A DNA stretch of 64,000 nt from Desulfobacterales bacterium (GCA_034520365.1 JAXHNP010000006.1:675001-739000), one strand, 5' to 3'. Numbered from the stretch's first letter, positions 52,201 to 62,721 are shown. Made by a program: numbers and translations. The notes: generated by a model not told the origin, from the letters alone.

Positions 52201-53076
52201 ATGACACCCAACACCGCCGATATACTCATCGAAGCGCTGCCGTATATCCGGTTTTTTTCCGGTATGACCATTGTGATCAAGTATGGCGGTCATGCTATGG
52301 TGGATGAGCAGTTAAAGGATGATTTTGCCCGGGACATCACCCTGATGAAATACGTGGGCATAAATCCCGTGGTGGTGCACGGCGGCGGGCCGCAGATCAA
52401 CAACGTGCTTGAGCAGATGGGGATTTCCCCGCGCTTTGTAAGCGGCATGCGCTTTACGGACGAGCAGACCATGGATGTGGTGGAGATGGTTTTGGGCGGC
52501 AAAGTGAACAAGGCCATCGTCTCCCAGATCAACCAGCAGGGCGGCAACTCGGTGGGGCTCTGCGGCAAGGACGGCGGGCTTATCCGGGCGGAGAAATTGC
52601 AGATCAAGCATCAGCCGGATGAAAACGGGCCGCCGGAAATCATTGATCCGGGTCTGGTGGGCAAAGTCACTGAAGTCAACCCGTCCATTATCCATACCCT
52701 GACCCGGCAGGGATTTATTCCGGTGATCGCCCCGGTGGGCGCTGGGGCGCACGGTGAGACCTACAACATCAATGCGGATCTGGTGGCCTCAAAGCTGGCC
52801 GGCGCGCTTCAGGCCGGGCGCCTGATTTATCTGACGGATGTGGACGGTATCCTGGATGCATCCGGTAATCTGATTACTTCTATTGATGCGGCAACGATTC
52901 AACGGATGCTCGATGACCAGACGATTCACGGGGGCATGATCCCAAAGATCGAATACGCGCTGGCGGCATTGAAAAGTGAGGTGCGAAAAGTCCAGATTAT
53001 AAACGGCACGCGCCGGCATGCCCTGCTCTTGGAACTGTTTACAGACGAAGGCATTGGAACGGAAGTGACCCAATGA
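52201..53076 (+). CDS. argB: Acetylglutamate kinase
   Basis: 291 residues. VIKYGGHAM, VVVHGGGPQINNVLEQMGI and SRGMRFTDEQTMDVVEMVL-like blocks are the acetylglutamate kinase pattern, and NINADLVASKLAGALQAGRLIYLTDVDGIL ends with the catalytic Asp region. Second step of arginine synthesis: phosphorylates N-acetylglutamate. The family often has Arg feedback sites, but these were not examined. It begins 3 bp after hslU. Confidence 0.96.
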   Translation: MTPNTADILIEALPYIRFFSGMTIVIKYGGHAMVDEQLKDDFARDITLMKYVGINPVVVHGGGPQINNVLEQMGISPRFVSGMRFTDEQTMDVVEMVLGGKVNKAIVSQINQQGGNSVGLCGKDGGLIRAEKLQIKHQPDENGPPEIIDPGLVGKVTEVNPSIIHTLTRQGFIPVIAPVGAGAHGETYNINADLVASKLAGALQAGRLIYLTDVDGILDASGNLITSIDAATIQRMLDDQTIHGGMIPKIEYALAALKSEVRKVQIINGTRRHALLLELFTDEGIGTEVTQ

Positions 53077-54257
53077 ATGAGGAATTCATCAAACACGCGG
53101 AATCCGTAATCGCCACCACCTACAAGCGCTTTCCCATTGTGATCGAAGGCGGAATGGGATGCACCCTGTGGGATACGGACGGAAAGGAATATACCGATTT
53201 TGTGGCCGGCATCGCCGTCTGCAACCTGGGCCATGCCGCGCCCGAGATCGCCCGGGCGCTTTCCCGGCAGGCGGATAAGCTCTTTCATGTATCAAACCTC
53301 TATTACACGGTGCCCCAGGTGGACCTGGCCACCTGGCTGGTGGAACACAGTTTTGCGGACCGGGTGTTTTTCTGCAATTCCGGGGCTGAAGCCAATGAGG
53401 CGGCCATCAAGCTGGCGCGCAAGTATTTCTATGACCGGGGCGAGGCCCATCGCCATCGCATCCTGGCCCTGGAGCAGTCCTTTCACGGACGGACCTTTGC
53501 CACCCTTTCGGCCACCGGCCAGGAGAAAATCCGCAAAGGCTTTGATCCGATTTTAAACGGGTTTGATTTTGCCCCGTTCAATGATATCGAGGCCTTGAAA
53601 AACGGAGTCAATGAGACCACCTGCGCGGTCATGATCGAGCCCATTCAGGGCGAGGGCGGCGTGAGGTGTCCGTCGGAAGGCTATATTGAGGCGGTCCGGA
53701 AGGTCTGCGACGAGACGGGGACGCTCCTTATTTTTGACGAGGTCCAGACCGGCATCGGCCGGACCGGCCGCTTGTTTGCCTATGAGCATTATGATGCGGC
53801 GCCGGATATCATGACTTTGGCCAAGGCGCTTGGAAACGGGCTTCCCATAGGGGCCATGCTGGCCCGGGAAGACGTGGCGGCCGCATTTCAGCCAGGCTCC
53901 CATGCGTCCACATTCGGCGGAACGCCTTTGATTACGGCCGCTGCGCTCGAGGTGCTGCGCGTGATGGAGCGCGAAAATATTATCGAGAACTGCCGGGAAG
54001 TGGGCGAATATTTCAGGGGGCAGCTGCTTGAGCTCCAGAAGCGGCACCCGGTAATTCAGGATGTCCGGGGCGTGGGCCTTATGATCGGGATGAGCCTTTC
54101 CATCGAAGGCCTGCCGATTGTCAATGCCTGCATGGAGAAGGGGTTTTTGATCAACTGCGTCCAGGAAAAAGTCTTGCGGTTCGTACCGCCGCTAATTATC
54201 ACGAAAAATGAAATCGATGAGCTGATCGAATGTCTGGATGAGATTTTTGCGGAGTAA
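53073..54257 (+). CDS. argD: Acetylornithine aminotransferase
   Basis: 394 residues. Class III PLP aminotransferase: NSGAEANEAAIKLARKY, SFHGRTFATLSATGQ, EPIQGEGGV, DEVQTGIGRTGRLFAYEHY and TLAKALGNGLPIGAM with the PLP Lys. Converts N-acetylglutamate semialdehyde to N-acetylornithine. It overlaps argB by 4 bases (ATGA), so the two are translated in tandem. Confidence 0.95.
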   Translation: MNEEFIKHAESVIATTYKRFPIVIEGGMGCTLWDTDGKEYTDFVAGIAVCNLGHAAPEIARALSRQADKLFHVSNLYYTVPQVDLATWLVEHSFADRVFFCNSGAEANEAAIKLARKYFYDRGEAHRHRILALEQSFHGRTFATLSATGQEKIRKGFDPILNGFDFAPFNDIEALKNGVNETTCAVMIEPIQGEGGVRCPSEGYIEAVRKVCDETGTLLIFDEVQTGIGRTGRLFAYEHYDAAPDIMTLAKALGNGLPIGAMLAREDVAAAFQPGSHASTFGGTPLITAAALEVLRVMERENIIENCREVGEYFRGQLLELQKRHPVIQDVRGVGLMIGMSLSIEGLPIVNACMEKGFLINCVQEKVLRFVPPLIITKNEIDELIECLDEIFAE

Positions 54258-54453
54258 TTATTGATACCTTGATTGTCATTAGCTTTAGCCTTCCGCCGCT
54301 GTCATTCCGAGGAGCGACAGCGACGAGGAATCTTAAAAAATCATACAATTTTAAGATTTCTCGCTGGCGCTCGAAATGACAGCAGCGCCAATTTTTACGC
54401 TTATGTTAATTGCATTGATTGAGATCGAAATTTAGGTGAAACAAGGAGCCCCA
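54258..54453. repeat. CTGTCATT hairpin element between argD and argF
   Basis: A full copy at 54299-54381: CTGTCATTCCGAGGAGCGACAGCG...GAAATGACAG, with an AT-rich loop (TTAAAAAATCATACAATTTTAA). It is the cleanest example of this imperfect palindrome in the window. AAGGAG at 54443-54448 is the ribosome binding site of argF. Confidence 0.85.
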
Positions 54454-55365
54454 TTGAACACGGATCTTTTAACCCTGGCGGCGCTTGACGCCTCAGATAT
54501 GAATAACCTGTTTGACCGGGCCATCGAGCTTAAAGCCCGGCATAACAAAGGCATTAACGACCAGCCGCTTTTGGGCAAATCCGTGGGGCTCGTCTTTGAT
54601 AAACATTCCACCCGCACGCGGCTCTCTTTTGAGGTGGCGGCCATTCAGCTTGGCGGGGTGCCGATTTTTATCAGCAGCAAGGACACCCAGATGGCCCGCA
54701 ATGAACCGATCAAGGATACAGCCCGGGTGCTGTCCAGATATCTTGACGTGGTGGCCATAAGAACCTACTCCCAGGCCTTTCTGGAGGAGTTTGCCGAGGC
54801 GGCGGACATTCCGGTGATAAACGCCTTGACCGACCTTTATCATCCCTGCCAGGTGCTGAGCGACTTGCTGACAGTGATTGAAAAAAAAGGCGGTTACAAG
54901 GATCTGAAAATCGCCTGGCTGGGGGACGGCAATAACATGGCCCATTCCTGGATTAATGCAGCTGCGGCTCTCGATCTGACGCTCACGCTGGCCTGCCCGG
55001 AAGCGTACCTGCCGGACTCGGAAATAATTGAATCCGCGGCTGCCAAGGGCGGCCGGATTTCGGTGGTCAAGGATCCCTATGAAGCGGCAAAAGATGCGGA
55101 TGTGGTAAATACCGATGTCTGGGCCAGCATGGGCCAGGAAAGCGAGCAGGAAAAGCGCGAAGCCGTGTTCAAGGATTTTCAGGTCAATTCCGAATTGATG
55201 GCCAGGGCCAGATCCGATGCCATTGTCATGCACTGTCTGCCGGCCCACCGCGGCGAGGAGATCACCGAGGATGTGCTGGAGGGCCCCCAGTCGGTGGTCT
55301 GGGATCAGACCGAGAATAAGCTGCATATGCATAAGGCGATACTGGATGTTTTATTAAGGCACTGA
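54454..55365 (+). CDS. argF: Ornithine carbamoyltransferase
   Basis: 303 residues from TTG 54454, set by AAGGAG 5 bp upstream; an in-frame GTG at 54436 would add six. STRTRLSFE is the carbamoyl-phosphate site, HPCQVLSDLLTV and AWLGDGNNMAHSWI the middle, MHCLPAHRGEEI the ornithine-side Cys. Produces citrulline from ornithine. Followed by repeat DNA before argG. Confidence 0.94.
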   Translation: MNTDLLTLAALDASDMNNLFDRAIELKARHNKGINDQPLLGKSVGLVFDKHSTRTRLSFEVAAIQLGGVPIFISSKDTQMARNEPIKDTARVLSRYLDVVAIRTYSQAFLEEFAEAADIPVINALTDLYHPCQVLSDLLTVIEKKGGYKDLKIAWLGDGNNMAHSWINAAAALDLTLTLACPEAYLPDSEIIESAAAKGGRISVVKDPYEAAKDADVVNTDVWASMGQESEQEKREAVFKDFQVNSELMARARSDAIVMHCLPAHRGEEITEDVLEGPQSVVWDQTENKLHMHKAILDVLLRH

Positions 55366-55826
55366 GGGACTGAGGTACTAAGGTACTGAGGGCTGAGACG
55401 TTGAGGTATTTAGGGTTTTACGGGTTTGCAGGGCATTTGCTGCTGTCATTTCGAGCGAATGCGAGAAATCTTAAGATTCCTCGTCGCTTTCGCTCCTCGG
55501 AATGACAGTTGCGAAATGCTGCTTTCGCTCCTCGGAATGACAGTTGCGGAAAGTCTCGCTGGCGGGCGGAATGACAGTTGCGGAAAGTCTCGCTGGCGCG
55601 CCTCGGAATGACAGTTGCGAAATGCTGCTTTCGGGCCTCGGAATGACAGTTTCGGAATGTCGCTGGCGGAATGACAGTTGTGTAAGGTTGCTGGCGCGCC
55701 TCGGAATAACAGCCAATGCAGGGGAAGGCTTTAGCCTTCCTCATGCTAAAATTGATACATTCCTTTTCTTCCCCCTTTTTGAAAAAGGGGGATTAAGGGG
55801 GATTTTCTGCCAAAAGGAGCCGGATT
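55366..55826. repeat. Octamer array, hairpin element and tandem hairpin arms, CCCCCTTT element
   Basis: A GGTACTRA octamer array (55362-55410), a hairpin element (55443-55508) and then five or so tandem copies of its right arm (CTCGGAATGACAGTTGCGGAAAG, about 55512-55700), followed by a CCCCCTTTTTGAAAAAGGGGGATTAAGGGGG repeat (55771-55804). No gene. AAAGGAG at 55813-55819 serves argG. Confidence 0.8.
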
Positions 55827-57032
55827 TTGGATAAAAAAGTCAACAAGGTCGTGCTCGCCTACTCAGGCGGACTCGATACCTCGGTCATTTTAAAATGGCT
55901 GATTGAAACCTATAATTGCGAAGTCGTGGCATTCTCCGCGGATATCGGCCAGCAAGAGGAGCTGGATCACCTGGATGAAAAAGCCAAAAAGACCGGAGCG
56001 ACAAGCGTCTATATTGATGATCTGCGCGAAGAATTCGTCAAAGATTACGTATTCCCCGCGTTTCGGGCCAATGCCATATACGAAGGCCAGTACCTGCTGG
56101 GCACCTCGCTTGCGCGCCCCCTCATCGCCAAACGGCAGATGGAGATTGCGGCCATTGAAGGCGCGGATGCGGTAAGCCACGGCGCCACAGGCAAGGGAAA
56201 CGACCAGGTCCGCTTTGAACTGAGTTATTTTGCCATTGATCCGGCGATTAAAATCATCGCCCCGTGGCGGGAATGGGACCTGAATTCCAGAAGCGCATTG
56301 ATGGCGTTTGCGGAAAAGCACGGCATCCCGGTGCCCACCACAGCGGACAAACCCTACAGCACGGACCGGAACCTGCTGCACATCAGCTATGAGGGCGGCA
56401 TTCTGGAAGATCCCTGGAACCCGCCGCCGGCGGATATGTTCACCCTTTCCGTGTCGCCGAAGGAGGCGCCGGACACCCCGGAGGAAATAGATATCACATT
56501 TGAAAAAGGTGATCCGGTGGCGGTGAACGGGCAGGCCATGTCACCGGCCACGCTTCTGGCGGAGTTGAACCGGCTGGGCGGCCGGCACGGCATCGGCCGG
56601 GATGATATCGTGGAAAACCGGTTTGTGGGCATGAAATCGCGCGGCGTGTACGAGACTCCGGGCGGCACTATTCTTCGAAAGGCCCATATGGCGGTCGAAT
56701 CCATCACCATGGACCGGGAAGTGATGCACCTGCGGGACTCCATGATCCCTAAGTATGCGGAAATGATCTATTACGGGTTCTGGTTCTCACCCGAGCGCGA
56801 GCTCCTCCAGAAAATGATCGATGATACCCAGCAGAACGTAAGCGGCGTGGTCCGCCTGGAGCTCTATAAGGGCAACTGCCGGGTGCTCGGCAGAAAATCC
56901 GAGGAGTCGCTTTACAACGCCGATTTCGCCACATTCGAGGATGACACGGTGTACCAGCAGCAGGATGCCGAAGGGTTTATTCGGTTGAATGCCCTGCGGT
57001 TAAGGATCAGAAAGCTGATGGCGGGAAGTTGA
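55827..57032 (+). CDS. argG: Argininosuccinate synthase
   Basis: 401 residues, TTG start after [22 protein letters not shown] is the ATP pyrophosphatase loop, [29 protein letters not shown] and [10 protein letters not shown]-like [14 protein letters not shown] the other signatures. Joins citrulline and aspartate. The last 19 bases recur 257 bp downstream (57271 onward), within a local tandem duplication. Confidence 0.96.
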   Translation: MDKKVNKVVLAYSGGLDTSVILKWLIETYNCEVVAFSADIGQQEELDHLDEKAKKTGATSVYIDDLREEFVKDYVFPAFRANAIYEGQYLLGTSLARPLIAKRQMEIAAIEGADAVSHGATGKGNDQVRFELSYFAIDPAIKIIAPWREWDLNSRSALMAFAEKHGIPVPTTADKPYSTDRNLLHISYEGGILEDPWNPPPADMFTLSVSPKEAPDTPEEIDITFEKGDPVAVNGQAMSPATLLAELNRLGGRHGIGRDDIVENRFVGMKSRGVYETPGGTILRKAHMAVESITMDREVMHLRDSMIPKYAEMIYYGFWFSPERELLQKMIDDTQQNVSGVVRLELYKGNCRVLGRKSEESLYNADFATFEDDTVYQQQDAEGFIRLNALRLRIRKLMAGS

Positions 57033-57639
57033 GGCACTGAGGGGCTGAGGCACTAAGGTGCTGAGGTACTGAGGCACTAAGGCACTGAGGTACTGAGGTA
57101 CTAAGGCGCTGAGGGCTAAGGTGCTGAGGGGCTGAGGCACTGAGGTACTGAGGGATTGATCAAAACCCAGCGCTGCTGTCATTCCGAACGTCAGTGAGGA
57201 ATCTTAAGATTCCTCGTCGCTGGCGCTCCTCGGAATGACAATGGCAAAGGCTGTTGCTTATCGAATGACAGCTGATGGCGGGAAGTTGAGGCTCTGAGGG
57301 GCTGAGGTGCTGAGGTACTGAGTCACTGAGGCACTAAGGGATTGATCAAAACCCAGCGCTGCTGTCATTCCGAACGTCAGTGAGGAATCTTAAGATTCCT
57401 CGTCGCTATCGCTCCTCGGAATGACAATGGCAAAGGCTGTTGCTTATCGAATGACAGCTGATGGCCTTTCGCGCTCAATGACACGGCGTTAAGCCAAACC
57501 AATGCAGGGGAAGGCTTCAGCCTTCCTGATATTCAATTGATAAACTCCTTTAAGTCCCCCTTTGAAAAAGGGGGATTTAGGGGGATTTAGCTTGTAACCC
57601 AATACCTAAAACCTAATACCCAAAACCTAAGGTTTTCAC
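57033..57639. repeat. Octamer array with tandem duplication between argG and argH
   Basis: Two GGCACTGA/GGCACTAA arrays (57030-57152 and 57290-57338). Each is followed by GGGATTGATCAAAACCCAGCG and a hairpin element (57176-57240 and about 57362-57426). Bases 57271-57290 repeat the argG end (GCTGATGGCGGGAAGTTGAGG), so a ~257-bp unit including the argG stop was duplicated. A CCCCCTTT element lies at 57551-57590. No gene. Confidence 0.8.
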
Positions 57640-59028
57640 ATGGCAGACAAACCCTGGGACGGCCGGTTTTCAGAGCCCACGGATAAAGCGGTGGAGCGGT
57701 TTACCTCATCCATTGATATCGATAAGCGGCTGTACCAGCATGACATCAACGGCAGCATCGCCCACTGCCGGATGCTCGGCAAATGCGGCATCCTGACCGC
57801 TGATGAGGCCAATGCCATTATCGAAGGCCTTGAAAAAGTGCGGGCTGAAATCGAACAGGGGCAGTTTGAGTTCACGGATCGGCTGGAAGACATCCACATG
57901 CATGTGGAGGACCGGCTCTCCGCCCACGTGGGAACCCTTGCCAGAAAACTCCATACCGGCAGGAGCAGAAACGACCAGATCGCCCTGGATGCCCGCCTGT
58001 ACCTGCGCGATGAAACCCATGACATTTTAAACGCCCTGCTTGAATTAAGACGGATCATTGCCGCTTTTGCGGAAAAGCATTCAGCCGTGGTCCTGCCGGG
58101 CTATACCCACATGCAGCGGGCGCAGCCGGTCTTGCTCGCCCACCACCTGATGGCCTACTATGAAATGTTTACCCGGGACACCGAGCGTTTCCGGGATGTG
58201 CTGGGCCGGATCAATGTCCTGCCGCTGGGGGCTGCGGCCCTGGCCGGCACCACCTATCCCATTGACCGGGCCTATGTGGCCGATCTGCTCGGGTTCCCGA
58301 AGGTTTCTGAGAACAGCATGGATGCGGTATCAGACCGGGATTTCATGATGGAGTTTCTGTCTGCGGCCAGTATCTGCATGATCCATTTCTCCAGATTCTC
58401 CGAGGAGCTTATCATCTGGTCGTCTGCGGAGTTTCGCTTTATTGAAATATCCGATGCCTTTGCCACGGGCAGCAGCATCATGCCCCAGAAAAAAAATCCG
58501 GATGTCCCGGAACTTGTGCGGGGCAAATCCGGCCGGGTGATCGGCAGCCTGGTTTCTCTGCTCACCCTCATGAAATCCTTGCCCCTGGCCTATAATCGCG
58601 ATATGCAGGAGGACAAGGCGCCGCTCATGGATGCGGTGGAAACCGTAAAATCCTGCATTGATATTTACTGCCGGATGCTGCCCAATATCCGGGTGAACGA
58701 AAAGGTGATGACCGAGGCCGCCCAAACCGGGTATTTGAATGCCACGGACCTGGCGGATTATCTGGCGGTGCGCGGCATGCCGTTTCGCGAGGCCCACGGG
58801 TGCGCCGGCCGGGCGGTCACTTACGCCCTGGAAAGCGGCAGGGAATTGCATGAGTTGACTTTGGAAGAACTGAAATCCTTTTCATCTCTTATTGACGATG
58901 ATATTTATGCCGCCCTGTCCCTGGAGGCCATGGTGGATCGCCGCCGCTCACACGGGGGAACGGCCCGGGAGAACGTGATGAGCCAGATTCAGAAGGCGAT
59001 GCGGCAATTGGCGGAAGAAGATAGGTAA
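57640..59028 (+). CDS. argH: Argininosuccinate lyase
   Basis: 462 residues. The fumarase-superfamily signature [12 protein letters not shown] is present, together with TGRSRNDQ and [14 protein letters not shown]. Last step of arginine synthesis: cleaves argininosuccinate to arginine and fumarate. A GGGTGTA heptamer array follows directly. Confidence 0.96.
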   Translation: MADKPWDGRFSEPTDKAVERFTSSIDIDKRLYQHDINGSIAHCRMLGKCGILTADEANAIIEGLEKVRAEIEQGQFEFTDRLEDIHMHVEDRLSAHVGTLARKLHTGRSRNDQIALDARLYLRDETHDILNALLELRRIIAAFAEKHSAVVLPGYTHMQRAQPVLLAHHLMAYYEMFTRDTERFRDVLGRINVLPLGAAALAGTTYPIDRAYVADLLGFPKVSENSMDAVSDRDFMMEFLSAASICMIHFSRFSEELIIWSSAEFRFIEISDAFATGSSIMPQKKNPDVPELVRGKSGRVIGSLVSLLTLMKSLPLAYNRDMQEDKAPLMDAVETVKSCIDIYCRMLPNIRVNEKVMTEAAQTGYLNATDLADYLAVRGMPFREAHGCAGRAVTYALESGRELHELTLEELKSFSSLIDDDIYAALSLEAMVDRRRSHGGTARENVMSQIQKAMRQLAEEDR

Positions 59029-59241
59029 AGGGTAAAGGGTGTAGGGTAAAGGGTGTAGGGTGTAAGGTGTAAGATTTAGGGTGTAAGGTATAAGGTGATT
59101 CTTTCTGCTGTCATTTCGAGCGACAGCGAGAAATCTTTAAAAAAGATTCCTCGTCGCTTGCGCTCCTCGGAATGACAGGTTCGGAAGTCTTTTTAGCAAT
59201 TCGGGTAACTTATAAAGTTTCCCAAAAGAAAATATAGAGCG
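59029..59241. repeat. GGGTGTA array and CTGTCATT hairpin
   Basis: Degenerate heptamer array GGGTGTA/AAGGTGTA (59029-59096) then a complete hairpin element (59108-59178, CTGTCATTTCGAGCGACAGCG...GGAATGACAG). No gene. Confidence 0.78.
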
Positions 59242-59706
59242 ATGATCCCTGTTAACAGTCGGGCTGGCGTCCCATTTCGCTGGTGGTTCATATTTGCGGT
59301 AATCGGTGCGTTTTTTTTAACCCCTGCATGCGGCAAGAAGGCACCGCCGCTTCAGCCGGCCCGATTTGAGATGCCGGAGGTGGAGGATCTCACCTACGAG
59401 GTGGATAGCGGCCGGTTGACCCTGACCTGGCCCATGCCGGAGTGGGACCCGCCGCAGGGGATTGAGCTGGCCGGCTTTCATGTGTACCGGACAAAGATCA
59501 GGCAGGAAGACGTCTGCTACCATTGTCCGATCCATTTTGAGAAAGTTGATGAGGTGGCTGTGGACGATTTATCCGCCTTGCTTCGATCGGACGCCGAATA
59601 TCAAGCGACACTGGAGAAAGGCTTTCAGTATCATTACAAGGTCGCCCCGTATACAAACAGAGGACGGGAAGGCGGGGTGTCGCCGATTATTACTGTAAAT
59701 TATTAA
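59242..59706 (+). CDS. Lipoprotein with LptM-like start and fibronectin-type beta domain
   Basis: 154 residues. The signal peptide ends FLTPACGKKAPPLQP, a lipobox Cys followed by the short proline-rich start typical of small lipoproteins such as LptM. A beta-rich domain (LTLTWPMPEWDPPQGIELAGFHVYR...FQYHYKVAPYTNRGREGGVSPII) resembles fibronectin type III. Probably an outer-membrane lipoprotein; its position after argH is usual for this cluster. Function unknown. Confidence 0.8.
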   Translation: MIPVNSRAGVPFRWWFIFAVIGAFFLTPACGKKAPPLQPARFEMPEVEDLTYEVDSGRLTLTWPMPEWDPPQGIELAGFHVYRTKIRQEDVCYHCPIHFEKVDEVAVDDLSALLRSDAEYQATLEKGFQYHYKVAPYTNRGREGGVSPIITVNY

Positions 59707-59713
59707 CATAGTT

Positions 59714-60238
59714 ATGGGTAGCAGAATCGAGCATTCAAATACCGCCATTATCGCCATTGGCTCAAATATGGGCGATAAGATGGAAAACTCCCGGCAGGGG
59801 ATTGCGGCGCTTGATGCTTCAGGCAAGATAAAAGTGCTCAGCCAATCCGGGTTTTATTTAACCGAGCCGGTCGGGTATGCGGATCAGCCGTGGTTTATAA
59901 ACTGTGCGGTCATGGTGCAGACCGCACTTGCCCCCGTGGCTTTGCTGCAGTTTTTAAAGAAACTGGAACATGATTTGGGCCGGCGCGCCGGGGGTATCCG
60001 AAACGGGCCGCGGGTGCTTGATTTTGATATTATATTCTACAATGACTGGGTGATCGAATCAGCGGAGCTGATCATCCCGCATCCCCGGATGCAGGACCGG
60101 GGGTTTGTGTTAAAACCCTTGTGCGATATTGCTGTGGATTGGGTGCATCCCATCTTTCAAAAAAGTGCGGGCCGACTGCTGGCGGAAATGGATGCGCAGC
60201 ACGAGGAATGCATTTCTGTGGCGGGGCTTTCCAATTAA
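59714..60238 (+). CDS. folK: 2-amino-4-hydroxy-6-hydroxymethyldihydropteridine diphosphokinase
   Basis: 174 residues. AIIAIGSNMGDKMENSRQGIAALD is the HPPK start and GIRNGPRVLDFDIIFYNDWVI carries the Asp pair that binds Mg. Transfers pyrophosphate to the pterin for folate synthesis. Located between the lipoprotein and transaldolase genes. Confidence 0.94.
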   Translation: MGSRIEHSNTAIIAIGSNMGDKMENSRQGIAALDASGKIKVLSQSGFYLTEPVGYADQPWFINCAVMVQTALAPVALLQFLKKLEHDLGRRAGGIRNGPRVLDFDIIFYNDWVIESAELIIPHPRMQDRGFVLKPLCDIAVDWVHPIFQKSAGRLLAEMDAQHEECISVAGLSN

Positions 60239-60259
60239 AATTTAAAGGAGAATCTATTC

Positions 60260-60907
60260 ATGAAGTTTTTTATTGATACGGCAAATGTGGCGGAGATCCG
60301 GGAAGCCAGTAATATGGGCATGGTGGACGGGGTAACCACCAATCCCACGCTGATTGCCAGAGAAGGCCGGGATTTTAAGGAAATTATTACGGAAATCTGC
60401 GAGATCGTGGACGGCCCGATCAGTGCCGAGGCCATATCTTTGGATACCGAAGGAATGATCAAAGAGGCCCGCGACCTGGCAAAGATCCACGAGAATATCG
60501 TGGTTAAAATCCCTATGACCATTGACGGCATGAAAGCGGTTAAAACTTTAGCATCCGAGGGGATTCATACCAACGTGACCCTGGTTTTTTCCCCGCTTCA
60601 GGCGTTAATGGCGGCCAAGGCGGGCGCTACCTATGTGAGTCCTTTTGTGGGGCGGCTTGATGATCTTTCCCAGGATGGCATGACGCTTGTTGAGCAGATT
60701 CTTAACATGTATACCAATTACGGGTTTGAGACGGAAATAATTGTGGCCAGTGTCAGAAACCCGCTGCATGTGTTGAGTGCGGCCATGATGGGCGCCCATA
60801 TTGCCACCATTCCGTTTAAAGTTTTGGACAAGCTGGCTGCCCATCCCATGACGGACAAAGGCATCCAGGCATTTCTTGCGGATTGGGAAAAATTCTCTGA
60901 AAAATGA
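60260..60907 (+). CDS. Transaldolase / fructose-6-phosphate aldolase family protein
   Basis: 215 residues, the short (TalC/MipB-like) form. [29 protein letters not shown] is the family start, VVKIPMT carries the Schiff-base Lys, and [25 protein letters not shown] and [17 protein letters not shown] complete it. A pentose-phosphate or sugar-rearrangement role; whether it acts as transaldolase or aldolase cannot be told from sequence. Confidence 0.92.
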   Translation: MKFFIDTANVAEIREASNMGMVDGVTTNPTLIAREGRDFKEIITEICEIVDGPISAEAISLDTEGMIKEARDLAKIHENIVVKIPMTIDGMKAVKTLASEGIHTNVTLVFSPLQALMAAKAGATYVSPFVGRLDDLSQDGMTLVEQILNMYTNYGFETEIIVASVRNPLHVLSAAMMGAHIATIPFKVLDKLAAHPMTDKGIQAFLADWEKFSEK

Positions 60908-60928
60908 TAAAATCAGGATGATTGATTA

Positions 60929-61495
60929 ATGGAGCGCAAATCTTCCATTGTCGGCTGGATAAGCCACCCCAACAGCCTGACCCTGTTTCGCATCGCAGCG
61001 ATGCCGCTATTGATCATTCTGCTGATGTTTGAAACCCGGGCGCTAAGCGTTCTGGCTGCGTTTGTTTTCAGCGTGGCCGCCATTACGGATTATTTTGACG
61101 GCTACGTGGCCCGCAGGTATCATCTGGTGTCCACTTTGGGCAAAATCATGGATCCGCTGGCTGACAAGCTCCTGGTGTCCACAGCCTTGATCATGATGAT
61201 CCCCCTGGATCGGGTGCCGGCCTGGATCATCTGCCTGATCCTCGGCCGGGAGCTTGCGGTTACCGGGCTCAGAAATATCATTGCCGAGCGCGGGGAGGAT
61301 GTGGCCGCCTCATGGCTGGGCAAGTTCAAAACCGGGTTCCAGATCGGCGCCATTATTCCGCTGCTGATACATTACAGCTTTTTCGGCATCCCCTTTCAGC
61401 TGATCGGTGAAATCGTGCTCTGGGCGGCCCTGGTTATCACCCTGTGGTCGGGGGCGGACTATTTTTTGCGCTTCCGGCGGCTGCTCGAGTATTAA
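60929..61495 (+). CDS. pgsA: CDP-diacylglycerol--glycerol-3-phosphate 3-phosphatidyltransferase
   Basis: 188 residues, integral membrane protein. DYFDGYVARRYHLVSTLGKIMDPLADK is the CDP-alcohol phosphotransferase motif D..DG..AR........G...D...D. Several hydrophobic segments (for example LTLFRIAAMPLLIILLMF, LVSTALIMMIPL, FQLIGEIVLWAALVITL) span the membrane. Makes phosphatidylglycerophosphate. Confidence 0.95.
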   Translation: MERKSSIVGWISHPNSLTLFRIAAMPLLIILLMFETRALSVLAAFVFSVAAITDYFDGYVARRYHLVSTLGKIMDPLADKLLVSTALIMMIPLDRVPAWIICLILGRELAVTGLRNIIAERGEDVAASWLGKFKTGFQIGAIIPLLIHYSFFGIPFQLIGEIVLWAALVITLWSGADYFLRFRRLLEY

Positions 61496-61509
61496 GGAAG
61501 GAGTGTCTC

Positions 61510-62514
61510 ATGACTAAGGATATTTACGAACAGCTGACAGATAAAATCATGCTCACCGGATCGCAGTTGATCCCCGAGCTCTTCCGGATGGTCGCGGACG
61601 CATCAGAGGCAGAGCTGCTTTTGGCCATGCCGGGCACGCCCGAGGAGCTTGCGGAAAAAACCGGCCGATCGGCGGTTGAGGTGGAAGCCGCCTGCCAGGC
61701 GCTTTATCACAAAGGCGTGGCGTTTAAGTCCTATCGCGGCGGAAGTCTCAAATATAAGATGTGCCGGGATATGATCCAGTTCCATGACGCCACTATCCTC
61801 TGGCCGGAGGCGCCAAAGGCGTTTCATGATTTGTGGCAGCGGTTCATGGACGAGGAGTGGCCGCATTTCGCGCGCCTGGCGGACCAGTTTTTCCCCAAGG
61901 CCTTTACCCGGGTCATCCCGGTGGAACAGGCGGTGGATGCGGGCAGCCAGCAGGTGCTGGATATCGACAGTGCGGACAGGATCATTTTAAATGCCGGGAC
62001 CGTGGCGGTGACCCGGTGTACCTGCCGGCTGATAGCCCATAAATGCGAAAGTCCTCTGGAAGTCTGCATTCAGGTGGATAATGCCGCCAAATATACGCTG
62101 GATCGGGGTACGGGCCGGGAGATCAGTAAAGACGAAGCGCTTCAGATCCTGCGGGACTGCGAGGACAAGGGGCTTGTGCATGTCACCATGAACAAGGCCC
62201 ATGCCGGCCATTTTATCTGCAACTGCTGCGACTGCTGCTGCCAGGCATTGCCGCTGGTCATTTCCGAAGGGTTGAATATCCTTGATCCCAGCCGGTACCA
62301 GGCGGAAATTGATCCGGAATTATGCACCGCCTGCGGCACCTGCGAGGAACGCTGTGTATTTAATGCGATCGTGCCTGCGGAGCCTGAAAATGATGATTCC
62401 GTTATGCAGGTGGTTTCCGAAAAATGCATGGGCTGCGGGCTTTGCCAGGCGGCATGCCCTGAAGCGGCCATAACGCTCAATGCCGTGCGGCCGAAGGATT
62501 TTGTTCCGGAATAA
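61510..62514 (+). CDS. 4Fe-4S ferredoxin-type protein with N-terminal helical domain
   Basis: 334 residues from ATG 61510, after GGAAGGAG. The C-terminus has two [4Fe-4S] sets: CTACGTCEERC and CMGCGLCQAACPEA, and before them a cysteine-rich cluster CNCCDCCC. The N-terminal half includes a winged-helix-like segment (ELAEKTGRSAVEVEAACQALYHKGV). Such proteins are frequent in sulfate reducers. Probably an electron-transfer or redox-sensing protein; partner unknown. Confidence 0.82.
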   Translation: MTKDIYEQLTDKIMLTGSQLIPELFRMVADASEAELLLAMPGTPEELAEKTGRSAVEVEAACQALYHKGVAFKSYRGGSLKYKMCRDMIQFHDATILWPEAPKAFHDLWQRFMDEEWPHFARLADQFFPKAFTRVIPVEQAVDAGSQQVLDIDSADRIILNAGTVAVTRCTCRLIAHKCESPLEVCIQVDNAAKYTLDRGTGREISKDEALQILRDCEDKGLVHVTMNKAHAGHFICNCCDCCCQALPLVISEGLNILDPSRYQAEIDPELCTACGTCEERCVFNAIVPAEPENDDSVMQVVSEKCMGCGLCQAACPEAAITLNAVRPKDFVPE

Positions 62515-62721
62515 CCGGGATTTCCAATTTCACCGCATCTACTGCGTCAAATAATGTCTCGCATAGGCCACTATAGCTCGACATCATTTTCCTTGTATCT
62601 GCGGCAAACTTGAAAATCGCTCAATTTAGTCTGGAATAGCAATAGCGTAGGGCAGGCCACCGTGCCTGCCAGAAAAATAGTTGGAAGGAATTTAGCGTGC
62701 GCACATCAGTGAAATTTGCGC

